A stretch of DNA of 64,000 nucleotides. Origin: CBDBLK01 sp965243145. Its GTDB lineage: Bacteria > Bdellovibrionota > Bacteriovoracia > Bacteriovoracales > Bacteriovoracaceae. Shown here one piece after another: positions 1 to 8,331 of the stretch. Position 1 is the first letter of the stretch, and each line of letters opens with the position of its first letter. A program made the translations under genes and the position numbers. The DNA lies in assembly GCA_965243145.1 (NCBI GenBank), contig CBDEUB010000002.1, forward strand, positions 1,488,001 to 1,552,000, in the 5' to 3' direction. Below the pieces are notes generated by a model. It was not told the origin of the DNA. It saw only the letters and a program-made list of their open reading frames with translations, and did no database searches.

Positions 1-298
1 TCTGCTTGGGCACAAGTTCGGAATCGACGACTTGCTTGGATTTGGGCCGACGATCGGAATTGGCCTTTTTAGGCCCGAGTACAACGCGAATTGTGGATGG
101 AGAACGGGATCGGGCCTTCCCATTTGAGCGCAAAGAAATTTCCAGTGGTGCCAAAAATAAGTGGAGGACGAAGGATGCTATGAGAGTCGCCAGTAGGCCC
201 TTGGGTACAAAAGCAAAAACGCGGGAAGGATGAACCTTTTTTTTGTCGATATGGCCCACTTTTTCACTCCAATTTGCCGTCTTTAACCCCGATTTCAT
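1..298 (-). CDS. TonB-like energy transducer, N-terminal part (cut by window edge)
   Basis: An open minus-strand frame runs from an ATG at 298 off the left edge with no stop. The visible ~99 residues start with a basic stretch, then one hydrophobic segment (about residues 32-53), then a basic, Pro/Ser-rich region with the motifs STIRVVLGPKK and KQVVDSELVPKQ. This layout (short cytoplasmic end, one membrane anchor, proline/lysine-rich periplasmic linker) is that of TonB-family proteins, which pass proton-motive force to outer-membrane receptors, and KQVVD resembles a motif often seen in TonB/AgmX-type proteins. A GTG at 259 is an alternative start. The C-terminal TonB domain is outside the window, so the family call is provisional. 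The gene is divergent from exonuclease III. Confidence 0.5.
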   Translation of the reverse strand, partial: MKSGLKTANWSEKVGHIDKKKVHPSRVFAFVPKGLLATLIASFVLHLFLAPLEISLRSNGKARSRSPSTIRVVLGPKKANSDRRPKSKQVVDSELVPKQ

Positions 299-392
299 CT
301 TCTCGACATTAATGGTAAAAGAGTTGAGGAAGGAGAAAAAATTGAGTTTTTTTATATGAATTTTATTGTCACCCGCGAAGAAGGCCAACAAT

Positions 393-1190
393 ATGCTTTA
401 TAGACTCGCCTCTTGGAATGTGAACGGCATCCGCTCCTGTGCCAGCAAAGGCCTGCTCAATTGGATCAATCACTCTCGAAGGCAAATTTTTTGTTTGCAA
501 GAAACGAGGGCGATGCCCGAGCAAATAGTGCAGCTTCACCCCCAGCTAGTCCGTTCCGAGAAATTCCACATTCAATACGCCTGTGCGGATAAAAAAGGCC
601 ATTCGGGAGTGGCCATTTTGGGCCACAGACAACTTTCACAACCGGCCTTTAGCACAGGACTGGGAAAAAAAGAATTTGATTGCGAAGGCCGCACCGTCAT
701 CGCCGAATACCCCCACTTTATTTTGATCAATTGTTATTTTCCCAATGGCCGCAGAGACCACAGTCGAGTTCCCTACAAATTGGCCTATTCCAAAGCAGTC
801 GTTGCAAAGGCCCGTGCCCTAGAAAAAAAGACAGGCAAGGGGGTGATCATTTGTGGCGATGTCAATACGGCCCATAGGGAAATTGATTTGGCCAATCCCA
901 AACAAAATCAAAACACTACAGGTTTTCTTCCGATCGAACGGGAATGGATGGATCATATTTTGCGCTCGGAATGGATCGATGTCTACCGCCATCTCAACGG
1001 CGATAAACTTGGCGAATATACCTGGTGGACTTATCGAAACAATTGCCGGCAAAAAAATATTGGCTGGCGCATCGACTACTTTTTGGCCTCAAAAAGTTTA
1101 TTGCAAAATTTAAAACAATGTTCCCACCGTCCCGATATTATCGGAAGTGACCATTGTCCCGTTTATTGTGATCTTGATTTCCCAGACTAA
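393..1190 (+). CDS. xthA: exodeoxyribonuclease III (AP endonuclease family)
   Basis: A 265-residue protein of the ExoIII/APE1 family, which cleaves DNA at abasic sites and degrades duplex DNA 3' to 5' in base-excision repair. Visible active-site motifs in order: WNVNG (residues 8-12), the metal-binding Glu in CLQE, NCYFPNG, GDVNTAH (about 154-160), WRIDYFLAS (Asp about 228) and the terminal GSDHCPV with the catalytic Asp-His pair (253-254). Length matches the family (E. coli 268). I chose the ATG at 393, preceded by GAAGAAGG at a good spacing; a TTG at 366 would add nine residues. The stop overlaps by 4 bases the 3' end of the convergent MerT-like gene. Confidence 0.93.
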   Translation: MLYRLASWNVNGIRSCASKGLLNWINHSRRQIFCLQETRAMPEQIVQLHPQLVRSEKFHIQYACADKKGHSGVAILGHRQLSQPAFSTGLGKKEFDCEGRTVIAEYPHFILINCYFPNGRRDHSRVPYKLAYSKAVVAKARALEKKTGKGVIICGDVNTAHREIDLANPKQNQNTTGFLPIEREWMDHILRSEWIDVYRHLNGDKLGEYTWWTYRNNCRQKNIGWRIDYFLASKSLLQNLKQCSHRPDIIGSDHCPVYCDLDFPD

Positions 1191-1549
1191 ACGGCAAATG
1201 CCGGCAAAATATAGGCAAAACTCAGGCCAATCAAATAAATGAACAAACTCAAAAAATAAATCCACTTTGACCAGGCCCTGGTGCTTTGACAGGCCTCGGC
1301 CTTGGGGCCTATCGGGCAAGGAGCACGGGATGCCCTCCACTGTCCAAGGCCCGCCAGAACGAGAAGGAGGCCTGAGGTCAGGAAAATCCAAAGTTTATAT
1401 TCCGAGGCCCATGCCAATTGGGGAAACTGGCCGAACAGTCCGGCCAGTGCACTTCCCAGTCCGAGAGTCACCAGCAAAGCAGGTAAAGCACAACAAATTA
1501 AAGTCGACAGCGAAGCAAAGAGTGTAAAAAAATCAAGGATTTTTTTCAC
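1187..1549 (-). CDS. MerT-like metal-transport membrane protein
   Basis: A 120-residue integral membrane protein with about three hydrophobic segments (residues ~8-40, 53-68, 93-118). The first contains the pattern STLICCALPALL, the paired-cysteine motif in TM1 of MerT-type mercuric transporters; a Cys-Pro (APCPIGPKAEAC) lies in the loop between helices 2 and 3. MerT takes Hg2+ from periplasmic MerP and carries it inward. The GTG start overlaps the stop of the upstream HMA gene (GTGA), so the two are translationally coupled, just as merP pairs with merT. No mercuric reductase is nearby, so the ion could be copper or another soft metal. The membrane role is secure; the substrate is inference. 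Confidence 0.7.
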   Translation of the reverse strand: MKKILDFFTLFASLSTLICCALPALLVTLGLGSALAGLFGQFPQLAWASEYKLWIFLTSGLLLVLAGLGQWRASRAPCPIGPKAEACQSTRAWSKWIYFLSLFIYLIGLSFAYILPAFAV

Positions 1550-1830
1550 TTGTCATTTCTTTTGATGGATACCACATGATAACCGGAACTGGCGATCAAT
1601 TTTTTCACTTGCTCATCAGAAAGTGTGGCCTTGTCTTTCAGTTTGATCGACACCAGCTTTTTTTCCAGAACGACATCAATGTTTTGCACCTCTTTGAGTT
1701 CCTTGAATTTACTTTCAATTCCCTGGGCGCAAAAAGAACAAACCATACCGTTGACCTGAACTTCCAGGGATTTGGCCATAATCGCGGGGGAAAAGTATAA
1801 AATGACAAAAAGTGCGAGAAAAACTTTCAT
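1546..1830 (-). CDS. exported heavy-metal-associated (HMA) domain protein, MerP-like
   Basis: A 94-residue protein with a signal peptide (MKVFLALFVILYFSPAIMA) followed by one ferredoxin-like HMA domain with the metal-binding motif GMVCSFC (GMxCxxC) and the usual hydrophobic pattern to the C terminus. Such proteins bind soft metal ions in the periplasm and hand them to a membrane partner. I used the ATG at 1830 because GGAGG lies just upstream (1836-1840); the open frame goes further but runs into the preceding gene. It lies between an outer-membrane-like gene and the MerT-like gene, forming a probable three-gene metal-handling unit at the end of the icd operon. Confidence 0.85.
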   Translation of the reverse strand: MKVFLALFVILYFSPAIMAKSLEVQVNGMVCSFCAQGIESKFKELKEVQNIDVVLEKKLVSIKLKDKATLSDEQVKKLIASSGYHVVSIKRNDK

Positions 1831-1846
1831 AGTGTCCTCCAAAAGT

Positions 1847-2485
1847 TTAGATAAATTGGCGAATAGAAAAATTAAAATGCCAATTTTGCCGGGTGTCTGA
1901 TCCCACTTCCCAAAGTATATTTTTATAAAACATGCGGATGAGAGGAAGAATGGAAAAGCGTTGGTTTGAAGATCGGGATTCTTCACTCGCTTGAAGCATA
2001 AACCAGGTGTTTAATTCGTCGTATTTGGCCAAATAGGGAGCAAATCCCAAACGCCCGGTGTAATTCTCTTCGAGAAGATCATCACCTTCATAGCGGGAGT
2101 ATCTGGCCATGACAAAATATCTCCGACTTTCCCAATCCCATTGGGTGCCTACATGATAAAGTCCTCGATCACGGCCTCGGCCCAAATCCCACTCAATAGT
2201 TCCAAGGCCAGCAAAAAAATAGATATTGGCCTGGGTATCGGCACTATTCCAACGCTTGGCCAAGAATCCCAGGCGTGGCAAAATTATTTTTTTATCCGAA
2301 TCAATAGAATTTTCGATGCCATAACTCCACCAGTAAGTGGGCGAATAGTGAATAATATAGCGATTCTTATACTGAGAATTATAGGATATAAGGGAAAGAC
2401 TGTTCCCATAGCCCACCGGATGGGCCTTTAAAGTGGAGTGTTGAAAGAAGGCCCAAACAAACAGGCCGCAAAAAATTGGTTTCAC
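1847..2485 (-). CDS. putative outer-membrane protein of unknown function
   Basis: A 212-residue protein with an N-terminal hydrophobic signal (MKPIFCGLFVWAFF..., cleavage likely near LKAHPVG) and then many alternating aromatic/polar strands such as YIIHYSPTYWWSYG, IYFFAGLG and YFVMARYSRY, ending in FSIRQFI. An aromatic C-terminal strand of this kind is typical of small outer-membrane beta-barrels. I do not recognise a named family. It is 16 nt upstream of the HMA gene and 21 nt downstream of isocitrate dehydrogenase in the same operon, so it may be the outer-membrane piece of the metal-handling unit; that link is inference from position. Confidence 0.55.
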   Translation of the reverse strand: MKPIFCGLFVWAFFQHSTLKAHPVGYGNSLSLISYNSQYKNRYIIHYSPTYWWSYGIENSIDSDKKIILPRLGFLAKRWNSADTQANIYFFAGLGTIEWDLGRGRDRGLYHVGTQWDWESRRYFVMARYSRYEGDDLLEENYTGRLGFAPYLAKYDELNTWFMLQASEESRSSNQRFSILPLIRMFYKNILWEVGSDTRQNWHFNFSIRQFI

Positions 2486-2506
2486 ATTAACAGTATGAAG
2501 GCCTTT

Positions 2507-4726
2507 TTAAAATTGATCAATAATATTGTTAAAAGACTCACTCGGCCTCATCAAACCAGATACTTTCTGGGTATTGGGATGGTAATAACCACTCAAATCG
2601 ACGCTTTGGCCTTGAACGGAATTAAGTTCCTGTAAAATCTGATCTTCTCGCTGTTGCAATTGAGTGGCCAAAACTTGAAATGTTTTCTTCAATTCGGGTT
2701 CATCCGATTGATCGGCCAGTGCCATGGCCCAATACAAGGCCAAGTAGAAATGACTTCCACGATTATCCAATGCTCCCACTTTGGGTGAAGGGGATTTATT
2801 GCAATCGAGATACTGGCCATTGGCCTTGTTTAGACACTCGGCCAACACTTTAATTTTTTGTTGGCCAGTTTTTTCGGCCAAACTTTCCAACGAAGCGGCC
2901 AAGGCCAAAAACTCTCCGAGGGAGTCCCAACGCAAATGGTTTTCTGCCACAAATTGCTGGACATGCCTGGGAGCGGTTCCACCCGCCCCCGTCTCAAAAA
3001 GACCTCCCCCGGCCAACAGGGGAACGATGGAGAGCATTTTAGCACTGGTGCCGAGTTCCAAGATGGGGAAAAGGTCGGTGAGGTAGTCTCTCAATACATT
3101 TCCAGTGATAGAAATGGTGTCCTCTCCCCGCTTCGCTCGCTCCAAGGTGTGATGACAGGCCTTTTCGGGGGACAAAATTTGAATTTCCGCCCGGTGGCCA
3201 TTTTGCTTGAGGAAGGTGGAAACCTTGGAGATCAAATTGGCATCGTGGCCACGGTCTGGGTTGAGCCAAAAAATGGCCAGGATACCACTCGTCTCGGCCC
3301 GTTTCACTCCCAATTGAATCCAATTCTCAATCGCTTTGTTTTTCGTTTGGCACATTCGCCAAATATCCCCCACCTCGACAGTGTGTTGCATGAGCGTTTG
3401 GCCATTTTGATCGAGAACCCTGACAGTGCCCGCTTGTTGAATGTGAAAAGTTTTATCATGCGACCCGTACTCCTGCGCTTTTTGGGCCATAAGGCCTATG
3501 TTGGAAACATTGCCCATATTCTGCGGATCAAAAGCGCCGTGATGTTTACAAAAATCTATCGTGGTTTGATAAATTCCGGCATAACAACGGTCGGGGATCA
3601 ACGCTTTGGTATCGTGAAGCTGGCCATCTGGCCCCCACATTTTCCCAGAATTGCGAATCATGGCCGGAATGGAGGCATCAATGATGACATCGCTGGGAAC
3701 ATGCAAATTGCTGATCCCTTTGTCGGAATCCACCATCGCCAGGGGAGGGCGAGTGTGATAACTTTCCTCGATAGAATTTAAAATTTCCGCTTTTAATTCG
3801 GGTTTGAGAGTGTCTATTTTCTGGTACAAACTCCCCAGGCCATCTTTGGCGTGGATATTGTTTTGCTCAAACACGGAATCAAATTTTTTAAAAACATTCT
3901 GAAAATAAATCTTCACCACTTCCCCAAAAATAATGGGATCGGAAACTTTCATCATGGTGGCCTTGAGGTGCAAAGACAAAAGCAATCCCTCGGTGCGGGC
4001 ATCCTGGATTTCCAACTTGAGGTAGTCCCTCAAAGCACGGATGCTCATGTATGAGCCGTCGATGACTTCACCGTCGAGAACCGGAACGCTCTCTCGCAAA
4101 GTTATCTTTTCCCCGCTGCCGGCCGTGAGTTCGATGCGCAGACTTTGCGCTTTGTCCACGACGACAGAAATTTCATTTTCATAAAAATCACCTCCCCGCA
4201 TAGAGGCCACATGGGAAGCAGAATCTGGTGACCACGGCCCCATGGTGTGAGGGTTTCGGCGAGCATAGGCCTTCACCGGAGCGGCCACGCGGCGGTCGGA
4301 ATTGCCTTCTCTCAAAACCGGGTTGACAGCACTTCCCAAAACCTTGGCGTAGTTGGCGTGAATCCTTCGCTCCCGATCATTTTGTGGCCCCAACGGAAAA
4401 TCGGGTATGTTATAACCCTGTTGTTGCAGTTCCACGATGGCCGCCTGCAACTGGGGAACCGAGGCCGAGATATTGGGCAATTTGATAATATTGGCCTCAG
4501 GGGTTTTTGCCCATTCCCCCAATTCGTTGAGAGCATCATCAACCCGTTGGGATTCTGTTAGCTCTTTAGAAAATTGGGCCAAAATGCGGCCGGCCAGGGA
4601 AAGGTCTTTCATTTCAATTTCAATACCTACTGGCCGAATAAACTTTTTGAGGATGGGGAAAAGAGAATAAGTCGCCAGAGCGGGGGCCTCATCAGTTTTG
4701 GTGTAGACAATTTTAGGGTTTTTCAT
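2507..4726 (-). CDS. icd: NADP-dependent isocitrate dehydrogenase, monomeric type
   Basis: A 739-residue protein, the usual length of the monomeric isocitrate dehydrogenases (about 740), unrelated in length to the 400-residue dimeric type. It opens with KIVYTKTDEAPALATYSLFP and carries the family segments SDKGISNLHVPSDVIIDASIPAM and ALIPDRCYAGIYQTTIDFC. It oxidises isocitrate to 2-oxoglutarate with NADP+ in the TCA cycle and supplies NADPH. The start ATG at 4726 overlaps the stop of the upstream MetRS-like gene by 4 bases, so the two are translationally coupled, which is an odd pairing. Confidence 0.95.
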   Translation of the reverse strand: MKNPKIVYTKTDEAPALATYSLFPILKKFIRPVGIEIEMKDLSLAGRILAQFSKELTESQRVDDALNELGEWAKTPEANIIKLPNISASVPQLQAAIVELQQQGYNIPDFPLGPQNDRERRIHANYAKVLGSAVNPVLREGNSDRRVAAPVKAYARRNPHTMGPWSPDSASHVASMRGGDFYENEISVVVDKAQSLRIELTAGSGEKITLRESVPVLDGEVIDGSYMSIRALRDYLKLEIQDARTEGLLLSLHLKATMMKVSDPIIFGEVVKIYFQNVFKKFDSVFEQNNIHAKDGLGSLYQKIDTLKPELKAEILNSIEESYHTRPPLAMVDSDKGISNLHVPSDVIIDASIPAMIRNSGKMWGPDGQLHDTKALIPDRCYAGIYQTTIDFCKHHGAFDPQNMGNVSNIGLMAQKAQEYGSHDKTFHIQQAGTVRVLDQNGQTLMQHTVEVGDIWRMCQTKNKAIENWIQLGVKRAETSGILAIFWLNPDRGHDANLISKVSTFLKQNGHRAEIQILSPEKACHHTLERAKRGEDTISITGNVLRDYLTDLFPILELGTSAKMLSIVPLLAGGGLFETGAGGTAPRHVQQFVAENHLRWDSLGEFLALAASLESLAEKTGQQKIKVLAECLNKANGQYLDCNKSPSPKVGALDNRGSHFYLALYWAMALADQSDEPELKKTFQVLATQLQQREDQILQELNSVQGQSVDLSGYYHPNTQKVSGLMRPSESFNNIIDQF

Positions 4727-6675
4727 GTCGGTTGATTCCTCGCTGTGGCCGGTGGAAAATATTGCTCTTGTTTACCGATCGCATGTCCGGCCGGAAATGG
4801 TTGGGCCAATTCCTCCAAGTTCAAGATGTTTGAGGGGAGGTTGAGAGACTGGCGCAATCTCTCCATCGTGCTGGGAACAAAAGGAGAGAGCATAATCATA
4901 ACATTTTTTAGAACAAAGAAGGAAGAGTAAAGGGCGTTTTCCCTCTGCGTTTTATCAAAGCGGTCGTCGTGAGGTTTGTATTGGGCAAACAGGCCATTGA
5001 TGAGACGAGCATAATTTTCAAGCATAAAGAGAATTTTAGCATACTCGGCCTTGGGCATAAGGCGAAGGTAGTTTTGGATGATTTTGCGGGTTTCCCTGGC
5101 CGTTTTTCCGATCAATTTTCCGGCCGGAACTTTACCGCCAAATTGGGCATGTGCCGCGGAAATAGGTTTTTCAAAAGCAGCATTTAAAGGGCCGGCCAAA
5201 AAGTTATTGCGTTCCTTTAAGGTTTCAAAATCGAAGTTTGAGTTTTTTTCAGGCAAACTTAAAAGGGCCATAAAATAGCGCAACTGATCGGGGCCATAAC
5301 CCATTTCATCGATTAATTGATCTCCGGTGTAAAAATTGCCCTTCGACTTGCTCATTTTGGCCCCATCAATTTGCAAGTGGCAGTTGCTAAAAATTTCCGT
5401 GAGTTGCAACTCTCCTGGCCGGGGCAAGCGGAGTGGATCGGCCTGAGTTCCCAGCCACATGGCCCCTTGCATGAGTACATAGAAAAAAACATTGTCCTGG
5501 CCTATGAATTGGTAAACTTTGGCCTTGGGGTCGTTCCAAAAATCCCGATAGGTCTGCGGGTCAAGGCCTTTATTTTTTAATGCCGCCCGAGTGAAAGAAA
5601 TGGGAGCGATGAGAGATTCTGGCCAAACATAGAGTGTTTTCCCCTCCATTTCCGCATCTTTGTCTTCCAACACGGGCACCCCCCAAGAACAATCCCGGGT
5701 GATCGAACGATGTGCCCAAGAGTCGCAAAGTTCACTGTCTATACCCTGATTCTGCAAAAATTGGCGGCCCCGTCCCAAGTCATCCAAGCACTGAAACTGG
5801 ATGATAATTTTTTTCCCTGGAGCATAACGACTTTTATGGGAGGGAAGTTTGCTTTTGAGGGATCGATAATCTTTTTCAAAGGTATTGGAAAAAATGATGG
5901 AAGGATGAACATTGTTCATCACTTCGAGCAAGATATTCTTGCGCCAAACTTTTTGTTTGCTTTCAATCCACTTTTTGAGCTGGTCAGTGGCCTTCCACAT
6001 GTCGAGGTACCAATGGCCAGTTTTTTTGAGCACTGGCGTGGAATCACTAATGGAACTCTTAGGATTTTGCAATTCTCGGGGCAAATACTGACTTCCGCAA
6101 GAATCACATTCTTCGCTGTAGGCCGGGGTATGGCCACATTGGGGACAGTTTCCAAAAACATAGCGGCCAGGAAGGAAAAGCTGAACTTCGGGGTCAAACC
6201 ACTGTTCACTGTTTTTCTTTTCCAGCATGTGGTTGTCATAGAGTTTGCATAAAAATTGGCGGCAGTCATTCTTATGTTCTTCAAAAACTTCGGGCCTGGA
6301 AGTTCCAGTGTAAATATCCAGGCCAATAGCGTATTTTTGCAAAGTCTTGGACTGTTGACGGTGCATAGAGTCAACAAACTCTCGAATCGGCCGATCGGCC
6401 TTTTGGGCCGCCAATTGAGAAACTGTGCCGTGGTCATCCGTCCCACAAACAAAGAGAACATTTTGCTGGCCGATCAGGAGCTTGAGCCAACGGGCATAAA
6501 TATCGGCGGGCAGGTGCGCTCCGGCCAAATGGCCGATGTGAAGAGGGCCATTAGCGTAAGGCATCCCCGCCGTGACCAGTGCTTTGCATGGCCTTTCAAC
6601 TTTACCCAACAGGGATACTATTTCCCCTTGTAATGCGATCAATTCTTCTTGGAAGTTTAAACTTGCCGTACTCAC
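4723..6675 (-). CDS. divergent methionyl-tRNA synthetase-like class I synthetase
   Basis: 650 residues. The class I signatures are intact: MPYANG and HIGH (46-49), CGTDDHG (78-84), a two-knuckle zinc site CPQC...CDSC (177-193) as in E. coli MetRS, and KMSKSKGN (440-447). Several residues that line the methionine pocket in E. coli MetRS are changed: Tyr260 aligns with Pro358 (YVWPESLIAP instead of YVWLDAPIGY), His301 with Tyr399 (GQDNVFFY), and Trp305 with Gln403. There is also an insertion of about 70 residues (~250-322) before the YVW motif. A canonical MetRS is encoded at 17602, so this may be a paralogue with altered substrate or a secondary role. The start (GTG 6675) has no clear ribosome site; an internal TTG near 6643 is possible. 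It heads the icd operon. Confidence 0.8.
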   Translation of the reverse strand: MSTASLNFQEELIALQGEIVSLLGKVERPCKALVTAGMPYANGPLHIGHLAGAHLPADIYARWLKLLIGQQNVLFVCGTDDHGTVSQLAAQKADRPIREFVDSMHRQQSKTLQKYAIGLDIYTGTSRPEVFEEHKNDCRQFLCKLYDNHMLEKKNSEQWFDPEVQLFLPGRYVFGNCPQCGHTPAYSEECDSCGSQYLPRELQNPKSSISDSTPVLKKTGHWYLDMWKATDQLKKWIESKQKVWRKNILLEVMNNVHPSIIFSNTFEKDYRSLKSKLPSHKSRYAPGKKIIIQFQCLDDLGRGRQFLQNQGIDSELCDSWAHRSITRDCSWGVPVLEDKDAEMEGKTLYVWPESLIAPISFTRAALKNKGLDPQTYRDFWNDPKAKVYQFIGQDNVFFYVLMQGAMWLGTQADPLRLPRPGELQLTEIFSNCHLQIDGAKMSKSKGNFYTGDQLIDEMGYGPDQLRYFMALLSLPEKNSNFDFETLKERNNFLAGPLNAAFEKPISAAHAQFGGKVPAGKLIGKTARETRKIIQNYLRLMPKAEYAKILFMLENYARLINGLFAQYKPHDDRFDKTQRENALYSSFFVLKNVMIMLSPFVPSTMERLRQSLNLPSNILNLEELAQPFPAGHAIGKQEQYFPPATARNQPT

Positions 6676-6883
6676 AAACAGTCACTGCTCACACAAAAGG
6701 CCTTCTTGTTAGACTTATGCCAACTACCACCTTTGAAATTATTGTTTTAAAACTACTGATCAATTTTTTAATTTGAGAAGAGTTTAAGACAACCTTTCCA
6801 GGCCATTTGTAGCACTAGACTAAAAAAACATGGGGGCATCGACACTGGGAGAATTTTTTTCTCACCGGCAAGGGCCAGAACCC

Positions 6884-7168
6884 TTAAAAGCGATTGCGGC
6901 CGCCTTCGTTTCGTCCACTACTGCGTTCGCGTGCAATATTAACGCGAACGGCACGTCCGTCAACTTCCTTACCATCGAGATTTTCAATAGCAGTTTGAGC
7001 TTCGTCTTCAGTTTCCATCTCTACGAAACCAAAGCCACGGCTACGGCCAGTTTCTCTGTCAGTGATAACCCGCACTGACTTTACCGAGCCAAATTGGCCG
7101 AAGGCCTGCTCAAGACTATTCTCATCTGTTTGATAAGAAATGTTGCCGACATACAACTTGTTGTTCAC
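6884..7168 (-). CDS. RNA-binding protein with one RRM domain
   Basis: A 94-residue protein that is almost entirely one RNA recognition motif: RNP2 LYVGNI (residues 5-10) and RNP1 RGFGFVEM (about 44-51), followed by a basic Arg/Gly/Asn-rich tail. Such small bacterial RRM proteins (cyanobacterial Rbp type, also in many proteobacteria) bind single-stranded RNA and are often cold-induced. Start is GTG at 7168 with a strong GGAGG at 7175-7179. The upstream 270 bases hold a weak promoter-like pair (TTGGCA, 18 nt, TAGAGT on the minus strand) and a leader of about 40-50 bases. Monocistronic, transcribed toward the MetRS-like operon. Confidence 0.93.
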   Translation of the reverse strand: MNNKLYVGNISYQTDENSLEQAFGQFGSVKSVRVITDRETGRSRGFGFVEMETEDEAQTAIENLDGKEVDGRAVRVNIARERSSGRNEGGRNRF

Positions 7169-7441
7169 TTTGAACCTCCATCAAAACAATACTACACTCT
7201 AGGCCTTCGCACAGCTTTTTGCCAAGAGGTGGGCACACAGTAACATACGAATGGCCAAATAAAAAGCTCCAAACCCTAAATTAAAATATATTTAATCAAA
7301 TTTTTCCAGGGATTTTTGTTTTTTGCCATGCGTTCTTAATTCTGAACCTCATAATTTTCCTTTTCTGGGGAAAAAAAGGCCACTTTTCTTCTTAGAAAAA
7401 GAATTTTTAAAGGGCCTTTTAATACACAGCGAAAAAGAGTC

Positions 7442-8254
7442 ATGGCCAAAACAAACATTTTTATATTGGCCTTTTTGGCCCTCTGTTGGATGAGATTGAT
7501 GTCTGGATGCAGCAATCTCATGGACAGACGCAGTTTTAGCGGCCAAATGAAGGGCGGCCGCAAGGCCTATTTTACCCCCGGACGGAATTTTCGTTTGGTG
7601 GCGGGAGATTCGGGTAAAATTGGCCGAACACCCGGTGAAATTGCAGCGCGAACTCCCGCCTCAATAAGGACTGTAGAGCAAATGAGGCACGAAAAGTCCC
7701 TGAAAGAAGAGTTATCCCGCAAAGAAAGGCGTCTGTCTCTCATAGAACTTGAGCGTTATTCTAGGATTAGAGGCCAGTTGAAGTCTGATTCCGAGAGGAT
7801 TTATTATCTCGACCTTCACCCCCGCGAAAGGAGACAGTACCTTTTGGCCAAGTCCATCATTCGGCCAAAAATGAGGCAAAATGGGAGAAAAGGCCCATAT
7901 CCTGGCCATGGGAGCACATTCCTCCCCCCCTTTGGAGGGAATTTCGACCCTGGCACCCTGCCCAATATGGGGCCGTCCACCACTGTTCGGAAGGCCTCTA
8001 GGGCAAAGGCCGGGCCGGCCGCCATGCCGGCAGAGAGAGGATTGGCCTCCTTGAGTCCCTATCATCACCGGAAAGGTGAACTTTTTTTGGGAATGAGCAA
8101 GGCCCAAGTTCTTCGGGCCTGGGGCAGGCCTGGCCGTGTTGACATCGCTGGAAATCCCAAATATCAAAATGAGCGCTGGGCCTTCTTTGCCAAAAGCAAT
8201 GTTTACTATGTCTTTTTTGAGGCGGGATCAGTTCAAGGCTGGCAGTTGGACTAA
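7442..8254 (+). CDS. lipoprotein with BamE/SmpA-like C-terminal domain
   Basis: A 270-residue protein with a lipoprotein signal peptide ending in a lipobox (RLMSGC). The middle is strongly basic and Arg/Glu-rich (KEELSRKERRLSLIELERY), then a Gly/Pro-rich low-complexity stretch (about 135-200). The last ~60 residues (FLGMSKAQVLRAWGRPGRV ... WAFFAKSNVYYVFFEAGSV) follow the SmpA/OmlA/BamE pattern GMsxxeVxxxwGxPxxv, a fold used by outer-membrane assembly lipoproteins. Function is unknown; I infer envelope association. ATG at 7442 lies close behind a weak GAG ribosome site. The next gene is accA, 77 nt downstream. Confidence 0.65.
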   Translation: MAKTNIFILAFLALCWMRLMSGCSNLMDRRSFSGQMKGGRKAYFTPGRNFRLVAGDSGKIGRTPGEIAARTPASIRTVEQMRHEKSLKEELSRKERRLSLIELERYSRIRGQLKSDSERIYYLDLHPRERRQYLLAKSIIRPKMRQNGRKGPYPGHGSTFLPPFGGNFDPGTLPNMGPSTTVRKASRAKAGPAAMPAERGLASLSPYHHRKGELFLGMSKAQVLRAWGRPGRVDIAGNPKYQNERWAFFAKSNVYYVFFEAGSVQGWQLD

Positions 8255-8331
8255 GCATCTATTGTCATAGAAGACGATTTTTAATAGATTGCTAAGTTTT
8301 ATCGGCATAGTCTGGTCAAACGGGGCCAAAA

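Noticed and set aside
6..233. Plus-strand open frame of 75 residues
   Set aside because: It is the shadow of the minus-strand TonB-like coding frame, which has a membrane segment and a recognisable motif.
2858..3781. Plus-strand open frame of 307 residues inside icd
   Set aside because: Antisense to strongly conserved isocitrate dehydrogenase sequence; no domain pattern of its own.
6653..6664. 12-bp palindrome AAGTTTAAACTT near the MetRS-like start
   Set aside because: It lies within the likely coding region, and a short AT-rich palindrome is expected by chance.
6681..6694. GTCACTGCTCACAC, similar to the repeat terminus
   Set aside because: Match is short, lies upstream of a gene rather than at a convergent end, and has no further similarity; could be chance.
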